DNA of 64,000 nt from Allomuricauda sp. CAU 1633. GTDB lineage: Bacteria > Bacteroidota > Bacteroidia > Flavobacteriales > Flavobacteriaceae. Numbering within the stretch: the stretch's first letter is position 1; each line of letters starts with the position of its first letter. Positions 1 through 8,819 of this stretch are shown here, one piece after another. Below the pieces are notes generated by a model, which saw only the letters and a list, made by a program, of their open reading frames with translations, made no database searches and was not told the origin of the DNA. Position numbers and translations under genes: made by a program. The stretch spans positions 150,191 to 214,190 of the forward strand of contig NZ_JAFLNE010000005.1 of the NCBI RefSeq assembly GCF_017313225.1. Reading direction: 5' to 3'.

Positions 1-2128
1 CTTCTGGACGTAAACTTTCACTGAAGAGTGTACTTTCACGGCTTACGGTTACATTATCCAAAAATCCATTGGCTGCAATCCTAAATAGATTCACCAACTG
101 TTGCGGGTCTGTATCGTTACCAACACTGGCAACACTTCCTCTTAATTTCAATAAATCAATATTGTTGCCCAAATCAAATGCTTCGTTCAATAACAAACTT
201 AAACTGGCTGAGCTATAGAAATAGGAACGGTTCTCTGCCGCCAAGGCGGAAGACCAATCGTTTCTTCCTGTAAAATCCAAATAGATCATATTGTCATAGG
301 CCAGTGATACTGCCCCGTACAAAGAATTTACACTTTTCTTGATCAAAGCGCTCTGCTCTGCAAACAGTTCCTCTGTATTGTCCAAGAATGGTCTTCCTGG
401 AATTTTTATGTTTTCTCCTCTGGTACTGGAGCTAATGGTTGAAAAACGCAATGCATTTCCACCAACGTTGGCATTAAGGTTGAATTTATCGCTCAAATCC
501 TTATTGAACATCAATAAGAAATCATAGTTGGTCTCTGATCGTTTGTTCTGGCCATAGCTCACCCTTCCCGAAGGGAAAAAATGGTGTCCTGTTCTTGTGA
601 TTGCCTCCGTATCCTGTGTAATGGCATCCGTACCAACTCGAACAAAGGCGGATAACCAATCGTTGAATTCGTATTGCAATTTTGCAAAACCTGAAACTCT
701 AGTTCTCCTATCTGTATTGGAATCATGATTTAGAATCCAGTATGGGTTACCCCCGGCTGAGGAGGGCGCAATTACACGATATGGGTTGGCAGGGTCTATC
801 GGGTTTTCAACATCTTGAAAAACCATTAAATCCTGGATACTCACGTTTCTTTCCAGGGGCCACAGATAGGCCATGACACCCTCAGTACCTTGCGTAGGTC
901 TGTTTTTTGCCTTTTGAAGGAAGTAGGTCACCCTGGTATCCAAGCTCAACTTATCGGATAGATTGGAAAAAGCTCTAAGGTTAAAGTTATCCCTATCTAC
1001 ACTGGAATTTGGTAAAATCGCATCCAAATCAGAGTTGGTATACGAAAACCGTACTGAAGAATTCTCATTTCCTGAACTTAATGCCAATGTATTGATAAAG
1101 CTTGTTCCAGTTTCAAAGAAATCCTTTACGTTATCCGGTTGCGCAGAGTAGGCTCTTTGCTGTCCATTAAACTCCAATCGTTGGGTTCCATCAAAACGGG
1201 GTCCCCATGAGTTGGTACTTGTTACTGTATTTACTTGGGTCGCCAACGGATCATTTGCATTGACCTGTGGAAAAATTCCATCAGTACCCCTACCATATTC
1301 ATTTTGGTACTCTGGCAAAACAAATGGATTCTCAAAAGTAGCACTTGAGGTAAACGAAACCCCGAGTCCTTTCTTCACGGATCCTCTTTTTGTGGTAATG
1401 ATTACAACACCATTACTCGCTCTAGACCCATACAATGCTGCTGCGTTTGGACCTTTCAATACAGAAATGGATGCGATGTCATCTGGGTTAATATCGGAGA
1501 TACCAGTACCTAAATCGGGAATACTAAATTCCCCTGCTCCATCGGGAGCACTAAGAGCACTGTTGTCAATTGGCACACCATCCACCACATAAAGTGGTTG
1601 GTTGTTTCCACTAATAGAGTTGTTACCCCTAATAACCACACGGGTACCACCAGCGGGTCCCGATGTAGTTCTGGAAACCACAACCCCGGCCACTTTACCG
1701 GCAAGGGAGTTTACTACGTTGGGTTCCTTCACCAAGGATACTTCATCACCTTGCACCTCTGTTACGGCATACCCCAGTGATTTCTTCTCTCGACTGATTC
1801 CCAATGCGGTAACCACTACCTCGTCAAGAAGCTCGGTATCTTCCTGCAAGGTTAAATCAATCGTTGTCCGTCCCGAAACTGCAATTTCAATAGTTTGGTA
1901 TCCCAAATAGGAAAATACCAAGGTAGCATTGCTGTCAGAAACAGTAATGCCATAGTTGCCATCAAAATCGGAAGTGACCCCATTGTTGGTTCCCTTTTCA
2001 ACAATGTTGACCCCGGGCAACGGCACACCAGCTTCGTCAGAAACCGTTCCGGTAATTGTTTGCGCCATGGCCCCTTGGATAGACACCAAAACCGCAAAAA
2101 CAAATACATACTTAAGTTTTTGAATCAT
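1..2128 (-). CDS. SusC/RagA family TonB-linked outer membrane protein (C-terminus beyond window)
   Basis: The frame is open from an ATG at 2128 to the window edge, giving 709 residues of a protein that normally has about 1000. Order of parts: a Sec signal peptide (about residues 1-22, ending AMA-Q), a carboxypeptidase-regulatory-like beta-sandwich (about 23-110, with the LPGVNIVEKGT segment), then the TonB plug with LYVVDGVPIDN and the SVLKGPNAAALYGSRASNG segment, followed by the start of the barrel. By family knowledge it imports a glycan or peptide ligand across the outer membrane with a SusD lipoprotein, which would lie to the left of the window. The identity of the ligand is not readable. 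It is separated from the downstream-facing lipoprotein genes by 274 bases of AT-rich spacer. Confidence 0.95.
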   Translation of the reverse strand, partial: MIQKLKYVFVFAVLVSIQGAMAQTITGTVSDEAGVPLPGVNIVEKGTNNGVTSDFDGNYGITVSDSNATLVFSYLGYQTIEIAVSGRTTIDLTLQEDTELLDEVVVTALGISREKKSLGYAVTEVQGDEVSLVKEPNVVNSLAGKVAGVVVSRTTSGPAGGTRVVIRGNNSISGNNQPLYVVDGVPIDNSALSAPDGAGEFSIPDLGTGISDINPDDIASISVLKGPNAAALYGSRASNGVVIITTKRGSVKKGLGVSFTSSATFENPFVLPEYQNEYGRGTDGIFPQVNANDPLATQVNTVTSTNSWGPRFDGTQRLEFNGQQRAYSAQPDNVKDFFETGTSFINTLALSSGNENSSVRFSYTNSDLDAILPNSSVDRDNFNLRAFSNLSDKLSLDTRVTYFLQKAKNRPTQGTEGVMAYLWPLERNVSIQDLMVFQDVENPIDPANPYRVIAPSSAGGNPYWILNHDSNTDRRTRVSGFAKLQYEFNDWLSAFVRVGTDAITQDTEAITRTGHHFFPSGRVSYGQNKRSETNYDFLLMFNKDLSDKFNLNANVGGNALRFSTISSSTRGENIKIPGRPFLDNTEELFAEQSALIKKSVNSLYGAVSLAYDNMIYLDFTGRNDWSSALAAENRSYFYSSASLSLLLNEAFDLGNNIDLLKLRGSVASVGNDTDPQQLVNLFRIAANGFLDNVTVSRESTLFSESLRPE

Positions 2129-2402
2129 GTTAGTTTATTTGAATCGTTAGTAATTAAGAAATACGTTAATTTAAAGTTAACATACGTAGTGAAAATCCCT
2201 ATTTGTTAAGGATTTCAGAAAAAATTTCGACCAACAACAAACGTGAAAAGCCGAAGGGAGTTTTCGTTTTACTAAAGTATATCCAACACATAACCAAAAA
2301 AGAAATAGATAAAATAAAGCAGTTTTTGTTGTAAGGTTTTAAACCGATTCCGAGTTTGGGAAAGAAAAATGCAATACAGATCCGATTTTAAACTTAAAAA
2401 CC

Positions 2403-2843
2403 CTACTCCGTTTTAGATGCCTTGATAATTTTGAACTGTTCTTGGGTCAACGTGGCCTCATCAAAGAAGAATACTCTTTTGGTTCCATTTTTTTTGGCCT
2501 GTTCAATAGCTTTCGTCAATTCGTCTGAATTCATTGAAGGGATTCCAAGTGCCGTATGTACCTCCAAGCCCTCACTCTCGGCCAGTTCCACTAAATGATC
2601 TATAAAAATGGAATCTTTGCCGGTGTTTACCAGAATAACGTTTAAGTCGTTGGACCTATACTTTTTAAATTCATTCAAATAAAAAGTATCATCTTTTGTG
2701 GCATCAGCAGTAACACATACCCAAAAGGCAAGGTTCTGGTTGCCCCTTGACACAATATTGGCATTGGGTTTCATACCGATATTGTCCATGCAAGAAAATA
2801 GGGACATGGATAGAAGCAATATGATGATGTGGTGTATTCTCAT
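2403..2843 (-). CDS. Small lipoprotein of unknown function
   Basis: 146 residues. The N-terminus has a hydrophobic stretch ending in a lipobox (SMSLFSC, Cys18), so the mature protein should be a periplasm-facing lipoprotein of about 128 residues. The body alternates beta and alpha segments and has no motif I recognise. It lies 9 bases after the CBM9-like gene on the same strand and is probably cotranscribed with it, which suggests a shared role in surface or periplasmic handling of a ligand; that is inference from position only. Confidence 0.75.
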   Translation of the reverse strand: MRIHHIIILLLSMSLFSCMDNIGMKPNANIVSRGNQNLAFWVCVTADATKDDTFYLNEFKKYRSNDLNVILVNTGKDSIFIDHLVELAESEGLEVHTALGIPSMNSDELTKAIEQAKKNGTKRVFFFDEATLTQEQFKIIKASKTE

Positions 2844-2852
2844 TTGTACTTC

Positions 2853-3923
2853 TTATTTGATTTGTTGGTATTTTCCATCCTGCGTAATGGCATACCTATG
2901 CCCTGTAAATGGGCTCTTCGCTTGAATACTCCACCCCATTCGGTGCAATTCCAAATCAAGTTGCACTTGTGAACCACCTACCAAAATGGGCTCCAATCCT
3001 AATTCTTCCAAGCTAGTGGCCCATGAACCATTTTCAGAACGATACTTTTTTTGCTCTCGATAATAGTGGTAGAGCATCCAGCGAATCTGTTCATCTTGGG
3101 GAATTTGAAAACTGTCTTCGTTTCCAGCAACATTTGGTGAAAAATAAGCGTACCCCCAATGTTCGGGTTCGTGCATGTTGATAACCCCTTGTGGGGACCA
3201 TACCCAATTGTGTTCTGGGAGAAAGTTTCCGTTTGCATCCTTTTTACGGGCATATTTCCCATCAACTAAATCAAAATCCCAGTTTACCCTTGAAAAATTG
3301 ATACGCCAAAATCCCCCTTCTGGGATAGCATTGCTGCCACTAGCCTCTTTTAATACCTCCCAAGGCATGGCCACCTCAACACTCCATCCGTTATCCGTAT
3401 CCGAGGAATCATTTAAAGTGCCATTTACGTGCACCGCCGATTTCAATCCCAAAATTTCCCAGCTGTCCACAATGGGAGCACTTTCTCGGTATGGTTTTGC
3501 AATGAACAAATCCCAAACGGTGTTAAGGGCGTTCATTTCAAATTCATAATAATTATGGGTATCACCATCAGGGTCAATGAAAATTTCAAAATCGTTATTG
3601 TAGAAAATAACTGTGTCCCGTTGTTTTAAAGTGGCCCACACGTGTGGCTCCTCAAGCTCGGCAAAGAAATAGAGGTAGGTTTCGTCCCACAACATACGCA
3701 CATTGGTTTTGTACGTTGGCTGTTTTCCCCCTTCAATGTCAATAAAATCATTGGAAATTTCGGCTTTGTTCCAAGACGTTTCGTTGGCCAAACCATCAAC
3801 CAGAATGGGCTCGTTGGTCTTGTACACAATGATGGATTGTGGCTCCTCCGCACTTTGTCCAGTACAGGAAACTGTACCTATAAAGGCTAAGCACAACACT
3901 ATCTTTTGGAACATTTTTGACAT
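2853..3923 (-). CDS. CBM9-like carbohydrate-binding lipoprotein
   Basis: 356 residues with a lipoprotein signal (FIGTVSC, Cys20). Residues about 30-235 match the CBM9/DOMON-like beta-sandwich seen in Bacteroidota: ILVDGLANETSWNKAE near the start, then YLYFFAELEEPHVWATL, FEIFIDPDGDTHNYYEFEMN and GWSVEVAMPWEVL. The C-terminal 90 residues contain a segment on reading a tyrosine-rich strand and are less typical. Such proteins are usually annotated as carbohydrate-binding family 9-like and sit in sugar-utilisation gene clusters. First gene of a two-gene unit with the small lipoprotein downstream. The ligand is unknown. Confidence 0.85.
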   Translation of the reverse strand: MSKMFQKIVLCLAFIGTVSCTGQSAEEPQSIIVYKTNEPILVDGLANETSWNKAEISNDFIDIEGGKQPTYKTNVRMLWDETYLYFFAELEEPHVWATLKQRDTVIFYNNDFEIFIDPDGDTHNYYEFEMNALNTVWDLFIAKPYRESAPIVDSWEILGLKSAVHVNGTLNDSSDTDNGWSVEVAMPWEVLKEASGSNAIPEGGFWRINFSRVNWDFDLVDGKYARKKDANGNFLPEHNWVWSPQGVINMHEPEHWGYAYFSPNVAGNEDSFQIPQDEQIRWMLYHYYREQKKYRSENGSWATSLEELGLEPILVGGSQVQLDLELHRMGWSIQAKSPFTGHRYAITQDGKYQQIK

Positions 3924-4114
3924 TTAACGAAATCTATTCTAAAGATTCATAACCTTTGCTTTAGTTACATTTGACACCCGACAAAGCGGTTATAAATCCA
4001 TTCAATATTTAGTTATTTGTAAAAATTCCTAATTTCATCCGGATTTATGCGCTTTATTAGACCAATGACAGCTGAGGGAAGCCAAATGTTCAAAAAAATG
4101 TAATTCACTGCCAG

Positions 4115-5197
4115 ATGCAACTACAAAAGCAAGTCAAGAATAGGTTTTTGGTAAATACGGACAGACAGTTCAAGATCACTGCCTTGCACCATGTGATTTT
4201 CTGGTTGATCTATTTTACCTTTAATTTTTTGAGATGGGGCAGTTACTTTAACGATTATGTGTACTCTCTTAAGTCCAATCTTTTGGGGTTTCCCATCCAT
4301 ATTTTCCTCACCTATTTTACTATCTATTATCTGATTCCACGCTTTATCTTCAAGCGGAAAATCATACTTTTTGTAGTCATTTTGTTCTCCTCCATTTTTA
4401 TAATGGTGGTCATTAAATACCTTCTCACCTATTTTTTAATACGGGAAGATGTTTGGCCAGAAGGCCCTGAAACCCATAGTCTTACACTTAACTACACTGT
4501 GGTAATGATGTTGGGTGAGCTGTATGTGATCACCTTTGTGGCTTCCATTAAACTGACCATAGATTGGCTTCGAGAAACAGGACGGGCTGCGAGATTGGAA
4601 AAAGAACAACTGGAGACAGAACTCCGGTTTTTAAGGGCACAGATCTCTCCCCATTTTTTCTTCAATACCTTGAACAACATTTATTCCCTAAGTTTGGAGA
4701 AATCCGACAAGACCCCAGATACCATCATTAAATTATCGGATTTGATGCGTTATGTGCTTTATGAAACCAAGGACAAGAACCAAAGTCTACGGAAAGAACT
4801 CATCTTTATTAAAAACTATCTGGATCTTGAAAAGATACGGTACAACGAAAATCTTCAACTTGAATTTGAAGTAACAGGAGACCCCAAAGGAAAAAAAATA
4901 GCTCCCATGCTATTGGTCCAGTTTATTGAAAATGCCTTTAAACATGGGGCCAACCAAAATATTAGGAAAGTACGTATCAGTATAAAAGTTCTGATTGAAG
5001 AAAAGTTTCTTTACTTTGAAATCAGTAACACCAAACCCAAAAACCACTTGCATCACAAAGAAAAATATGCTGGGGGAATAGGGCTTTTGAATGTCGAAAA
5101 AAGGTTGAAACTACGGTATGGCGAAGATGAGTACAAACTTGACATACATGAAGAATCGGATGAATATATTGTGAAACTAAAGCTCAAACTCAGATGA
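4115..5197 (+). CDS. LytS/YehU-type membrane sensor histidine kinase
   Basis: 360 residues. The first 150 residues hold about four hydrophobic segments and no extracellular sensor domain of size, followed by a short coiled linker and the His_kinase domain (PF06580 type). The H-box reads RAQISPHFFFNTLNNIYSLS, with the presumed phosphorylated His at residue 180. The ATP-binding part shows QFIENAFKHGANQ and GGIGLLNVEKRLKLRYG. The stop codon overlaps the start of the response regulator gene by four bases (ATGA), so the two are translationally coupled partners. The signal it senses is not evident. Confidence 0.93.
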   Translation: MQLQKQVKNRFLVNTDRQFKITALHHVIFWLIYFTFNFLRWGSYFNDYVYSLKSNLLGFPIHIFLTYFTIYYLIPRFIFKRKIILFVVILFSSIFIMVVIKYLLTYFLIREDVWPEGPETHSLTLNYTVVMMLGELYVITFVASIKLTIDWLRETGRAARLEKEQLETELRFLRAQISPHFFFNTLNNIYSLSLEKSDKTPDTIIKLSDLMRYVLYETKDKNQSLRKELIFIKNYLDLEKIRYNENLQLEFEVTGDPKGKKIAPMLLVQFIENAFKHGANQNIRKVRISIKVLIEEKFLYFEISNTKPKNHLHHKEKYAGGIGLLNVEKRLKLRYGEDEYKLDIHEESDEYIVKLKLKLR

Positions 5198-5922
5198 CTA
5201 TAAAATGCGTGATTATAGATGATGAACCCTTGGCGGTAAAGGTCATTCAAAATTATATGGAACAGATTAAGGAATTACAGGAAATGGCCGTTTTTAACAA
5301 TGCCATAGACAGTCTTGCCTTTTTACGCGAAAACAAGCCCGACCTGCTTTTTTTGGATGTAAATATGCCAATCCTTGATGGATTCAGTTTTCTTGATAGT
5401 TTGGATGAAAAACCCATGGTAATTATTACCTCCGCTCATGCAGAGCATGCCGCAAAAGGTTTTGACCAAGAGGTGCTGGACTATTTGGTAAAGCCCATAT
5501 CCCTTCCAAGATTCATAAAAGCAGTGAACAAGGCCATAGCAAAGTTCAAAGACCATCCCAAATTGGATGCTCATGAGCATATTTTTGTGAAAGTGGACAA
5601 GAAAAAAATGAAAAAAATCTATTTGGATGAAATCATCCTGGTAGAAAGCTTAAAGGATTACATCAAGATAATTACCACAAAAGGCAACCACATTGTACAC
5701 AAAACATTGAGTGCTTTTACAGAGGAACTTTCCAGTGACAAATTCATAAGAATTCACCGATCACACACGGTTTCCATGGACAAGATAGATGCTCTGGAAG
5801 GCAATAGCGTTGAGATAGCAGGAAAACGATATGTTATAGGAAGAAGTTATCTGGAAGCTGTTAAAAGCCATATTTTGGAACGCTCCATTTCCACTACGGG
5901 AAACAAAAACAACCCAGAATAA
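5194..5922 (+). CDS. LytTR-family response regulator
   Basis: 242 residues. An N-terminal receiver domain carries the acidic pair in IIDDEP (Asp9-Asp10) and the phospho-acceptor Asp55 in LLFLDVNMP; a LytTR DNA-binding domain follows (about residues 128-228), with the conserved IRIHRSHTVSMDKI stretch. It should receive phosphate from the LytS-type kinase whose gene overlaps it by four bases. A strong hairpin terminator begins just after the stop codon. Targets cannot be inferred from the window. Confidence 0.95.
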   Translation: MTIKCVIIDDEPLAVKVIQNYMEQIKELQEMAVFNNAIDSLAFLRENKPDLLFLDVNMPILDGFSFLDSLDEKPMVIITSAHAEHAAKGFDQEVLDYLVKPISLPRFIKAVNKAIAKFKDHPKLDAHEHIFVKVDKKKMKKIYLDEIILVESLKDYIKIITTKGNHIVHKTLSAFTEELSSDKFIRIHRSHTVSMDKIDALEGNSVEIAGKRYVIGRSYLEAVKSHILERSISTTGNKNNPE

Positions 5923-5924
5923 AA

Positions 5925-5951
5925 AAGCTTGCCATTAGGCAAGCTTTACTT
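5925..5951. terminator. Bidirectional intrinsic terminator between convergent genes
   Basis: A perfect 9-bp stem (5925-5933 pairing with 5938-5946, loop ATTA) is flanked by an A-run on the left and a T-rich run on the right, so it can stop transcription from both the LytTR gene (+) and the gluconate-dehydrogenase-type gene (-). Confidence 0.85.
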
Positions 5952-5967
5952 TTTAATGTTCAGGGGC

Positions 5968-6681
5968 TTAGGTGATTAAATTTCCATTTTCATCCCACTC
6001 TGCAATATCGTTACGTTTGCTTTGATCCACACATTTGGCAATCCATTCTGAATCATAGGATACTCCATGTTTTTTGAGCACATGATCTGGCACTCCATCC
6101 CATACATTTGGTGAATTACCTGAATAACCCAACTCTTCAATCCCAATTTTGGTGGTATAAAACCCCGTCATGGTGAGATTACGGACCAAAGAGAAGAAAT
6201 TGACCTCAAAGGGGCGTTCATCTTCTGGAATATTGGCATCATAATAAGCAATTTCGTCCAAAATGCTCTTTTGCTGATCTTCGGTGGCGGATTTAAACTC
6301 CACATTAAATTCGGTATTGCTCTTGCGGTCCAACCACATGAGACCACCTCTAAGGTCGGTCTGCATTTCAGGTAAGTCTTTGACCATAAACTCCATAAAG
6401 GGCACCACTTCGGCATCGGAGGCGCTCTTGTATTGTTCGCTTCCAGGCAGAATCAAATCGCTCAACACTGTAAGCGTTGCCAATTCATGCGCATTGAAAA
6501 AAGTTTCTGCATGGAGTTCGGCCACCAATTCATTTTCTTTATCGGTACGCCATTTTACCGAAGGTGCAAGTTCTTGGGCAACTTCTTCTGTTTCCTCTGC
6601 TGATGGTTTGCAACCATTCAGGGCCAATCCTCCTGCTACAGACCCCAGAACAATCGATTTTAAACTTTTTCTTCTATCCAT
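5968..6681 (-). CDS. Gluconate 2-dehydrogenase subunit 3 family protein
   Basis: 237 residues. The N-terminus has a twin-arginine pattern (DRRKSLKS) followed by a hydrophobic stretch and a lipobox-like LNGC, suggesting Tat export, possibly as a lipoprotein. The body matches the gluconate_2-dh3 family: FFNAHELATLTVLSDLILPG, the MWLDRKSNTEFN region, and FFSLVRNLTMTGFYTTKIGIEELGY. In characterised relatives this small subunit escorts and stabilises the GMC flavoprotein subunit in the periplasm. It starts three bases after the stop of the GMC gene, so the pair is one operon. Confidence 0.92.
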   Translation of the reverse strand: MDRRKSLKSIVLGSVAGGLALNGCKPSAEETEEVAQELAPSVKWRTDKENELVAELHAETFFNAHELATLTVLSDLILPGSEQYKSASDAEVVPFMEFMVKDLPEMQTDLRGGLMWLDRKSNTEFNVEFKSATEDQQKSILDEIAYYDANIPEDERPFEVNFFSLVRNLTMTGFYTTKIGIEELGYSGNSPNVWDGVPDHVLKKHGVSYDSEWIAKCVDQSKRNDIAEWDENGNLIT

Positions 6682-6684
6682 TGC

Positions 6685-8403
6685 CTATAAGTTTTGTTTT
6701 TTCAATTGATCCACAATATAATCCGATGCCCTCCACGAAAGTGCCAAAATGGTCCACGTACAGTTTTTATCAGCCTGAGAGGTAAACACTCCTGCATCCA
6801 CAACAAAGACATTGTCAACATCGTGCAGTTGCTGAAACTTGTTGGTCACCGAAGTTTTAGAATCGTCTCCCATTCTTGTTGTTCCCACCTCGTGGATGAT
6901 TCTACCCGGTACATGAAGTCCATAATCGGCCTCCGCTCCTGGTTTTTCACCGATGAGTTCTCCACCCATATTGGTCAATATCTCTTCAAAGGTATCATGC
7001 ATGTGCTTGGCTTGCTTGCGCTCCAAGTCTGACCATTTATATCGGAAACGCAACACCGGAATACCCCATTCATCTACTGTATTCGGGTCAATTTCACAAT
7101 AATTCTCCTTGCGGGCAACGGATTCTCCCCTACCGCTCATTCCTACAACGGCACCATAATATTTCTTCAAATCGGTTCGGAGTATATCTCCATAACCCCC
7201 TGCCTTGGTGCCAAAGAACTTATTAAAATCGTTTACGTTGAACCCGGTACCATAGCTGGGCATTCCGCCACCGCCCCATGGCTCAATATGATACCCTCTT
7301 GGAAAATCACTTCCTTTGGAATCCCACCATGGCGAATAAACATGGATACCACCTACCCCGTCTTCATTGTAGGATAGGTCACGGTTCATCAAATCTGGAA
7401 TGAAGGCCATTCGGTCTGCCCCGGTTGAATCGTGCAAATATTTTCCAACATGATCACTGCTGTTCCCCAATCCGTTGGGATGCTGTGCGCTTTTGGAGTT
7501 CATCAAGATACGTGCGGTACTGCATGCCGAAGCTCCCAATATCACTACTTTGCCTTTAAGCTTGTATTCCTTTCTATCCTCTTTGTTGATGTATGACACC
7601 CCGGTAGCCTTACCTTCATCATCCACAGTGACTTCACGCACCATAGAATTGACAAAGAGATCTACTTGCCCCCTGCTTTTCTGGGCGGGGAAAATTAAGC
7701 AGGTACCTGCTGAAAAGTCGGCATATACCTGACAGGCTCTTGAACATTGCCCGCAATAGAAGCAAACTCCCCTTTCGTTATTGATCCTTTTGGTGAGCAT
7801 GGACATTCTTGCCGGATAAACGGGCACACCAGATTTTCTTGCTCCTTTTATATAGAACAATTCATGCAATCTTGGTTTCGGTGGCGGAAGGAAAAAACCG
7901 TCTGGATCATTGCGCAAACCTTCATTGGTTCCAAATACCCCGATTAGTTTGTCCACTTGATCATAGTAGGGTTTAATATCGTCGTAACCAATAGGCCAAT
8001 CATCCCCATAACCATCAATACTTTTGTGTTTAAAATCATCAGGGCCAAACCTTAGGGAAATACGACCCCAGTGATTGGTTCTACCGCCCAACATATGGGA
8101 ACGGAACCAATCAAACTTAGTACCTTCCACATGAGTATAAGGCTCACCTTCTATCTCCCAGCCTCCGTAGGCTGCATCAAAATCACCAAAGGGTCTTACT
8201 GTACCCGCTCCTCTTCGAGGTGACTCATATGGCCACCTTAATTGGGTCCGCTGTTCTGGGTCTGCTGGGTCAAAGAATGGGCCCGCCTCTACCACGGCCA
8301 CCTTCAGACCTGCATCGGCCAAGACCTTTGTGGCCATACCTCCTCCTGCTCCCGATCCGACGATTATGGCATCGTAGACCGTTGAATCTTCAATTATCTG
8401 CAT
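6685..8403 (-). CDS. GMC-family flavin oxidoreductase (sugar/gluconate dehydrogenase-type catalytic subunit)
   Basis: 572 residues. The N-terminal dinucleotide fold (IIVGSGAGGGMATKVLADAG, residues about 13-32) binds FAD; the C-terminal GMC domain has HEVGTTRMGDD and the TSQADKNCTWTILAL segment. Four cysteines spaced C-x2-C-x2-C-x3-C (214, 217, 220, 224) sit between the two halves, suggesting an iron-sulfur cluster like that known from FAD-dependent glucose and fructose dehydrogenases. There is no signal peptide of its own, consistent with export by hitch-hiking on the Tat-type partner encoded immediately downstream. Substrate probably a sugar or polyol, not determinable here. Confidence 0.93.
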   Translation of the reverse strand: MQIIEDSTVYDAIIVGSGAGGGMATKVLADAGLKVAVVEAGPFFDPADPEQRTQLRWPYESPRRGAGTVRPFGDFDAAYGGWEIEGEPYTHVEGTKFDWFRSHMLGGRTNHWGRISLRFGPDDFKHKSIDGYGDDWPIGYDDIKPYYDQVDKLIGVFGTNEGLRNDPDGFFLPPPKPRLHELFYIKGARKSGVPVYPARMSMLTKRINNERGVCFYCGQCSRACQVYADFSAGTCLIFPAQKSRGQVDLFVNSMVREVTVDDEGKATGVSYINKEDRKEYKLKGKVVILGASACSTARILMNSKSAQHPNGLGNSSDHVGKYLHDSTGADRMAFIPDLMNRDLSYNEDGVGGIHVYSPWWDSKGSDFPRGYHIEPWGGGGMPSYGTGFNVNDFNKFFGTKAGGYGDILRTDLKKYYGAVVGMSGRGESVARKENYCEIDPNTVDEWGIPVLRFRYKWSDLERKQAKHMHDTFEEILTNMGGELIGEKPGAEADYGLHVPGRIIHEVGTTRMGDDSKTSVTNKFQQLHDVDNVFVVDAGVFTSQADKNCTWTILALSWRASDYIVDQLKKQNL

Positions 8404-8819
8404 TGTGCTTTAAAACTACTTATTAACACTGATTAAATATTATTGTACCATCACCAAAAAGAAAAAAATCAAAAATCTACATTTTATCTTTAGCCTGTAC
8501 CTATTTTGGGTGGATGGTTAATATTCATAATTTTCATTTTGGAATCCGTACTTTTTAGACCAACGACCCGCTCAAGCGGCTTAATAACAACAAAAAAAGC
8601 TCAAGGGCATTAAAACCCTCAAAGCTTGCTTTTCTTATGATTTTGGTGAATCATCTGGTCATTACCATCCAACACATTGATACAAAAAAAGATGCTCGTT
8701 GCTTCCTTCCTGAGCCATTCCAATACCCAGAAATTTTTCTATGCAGATAAATATCGTTAAAATTTAAAAACTACAGACCTTACCATGGATATTTATGGCA
8801 TATAGAGAGAAATGGGGGC
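8404..8819. other. Intergenic region with a hairpin, no gene
   Basis: 416 bases between two minus-strand genes. No coding signal was seen. Around 8592-8635 there is an imperfect stem (AAGCT and AGGG on the left pairing with CCCT and AGCTT on the right) with an A-run before and a T-rich run after, which may be a weak terminator for the PAS kinase gene. A 5-bp hairpin (CCGCT/AGCGG) lies at 8570-8581. Confidence 0.5.

Noticed and set aside
8560..8640. Small RNA or tRNA-like element with CCGCT/AGCGG hairpin
   Set aside because: Stem is only five base pairs and no conserved loop or anticodon-like features could be found.
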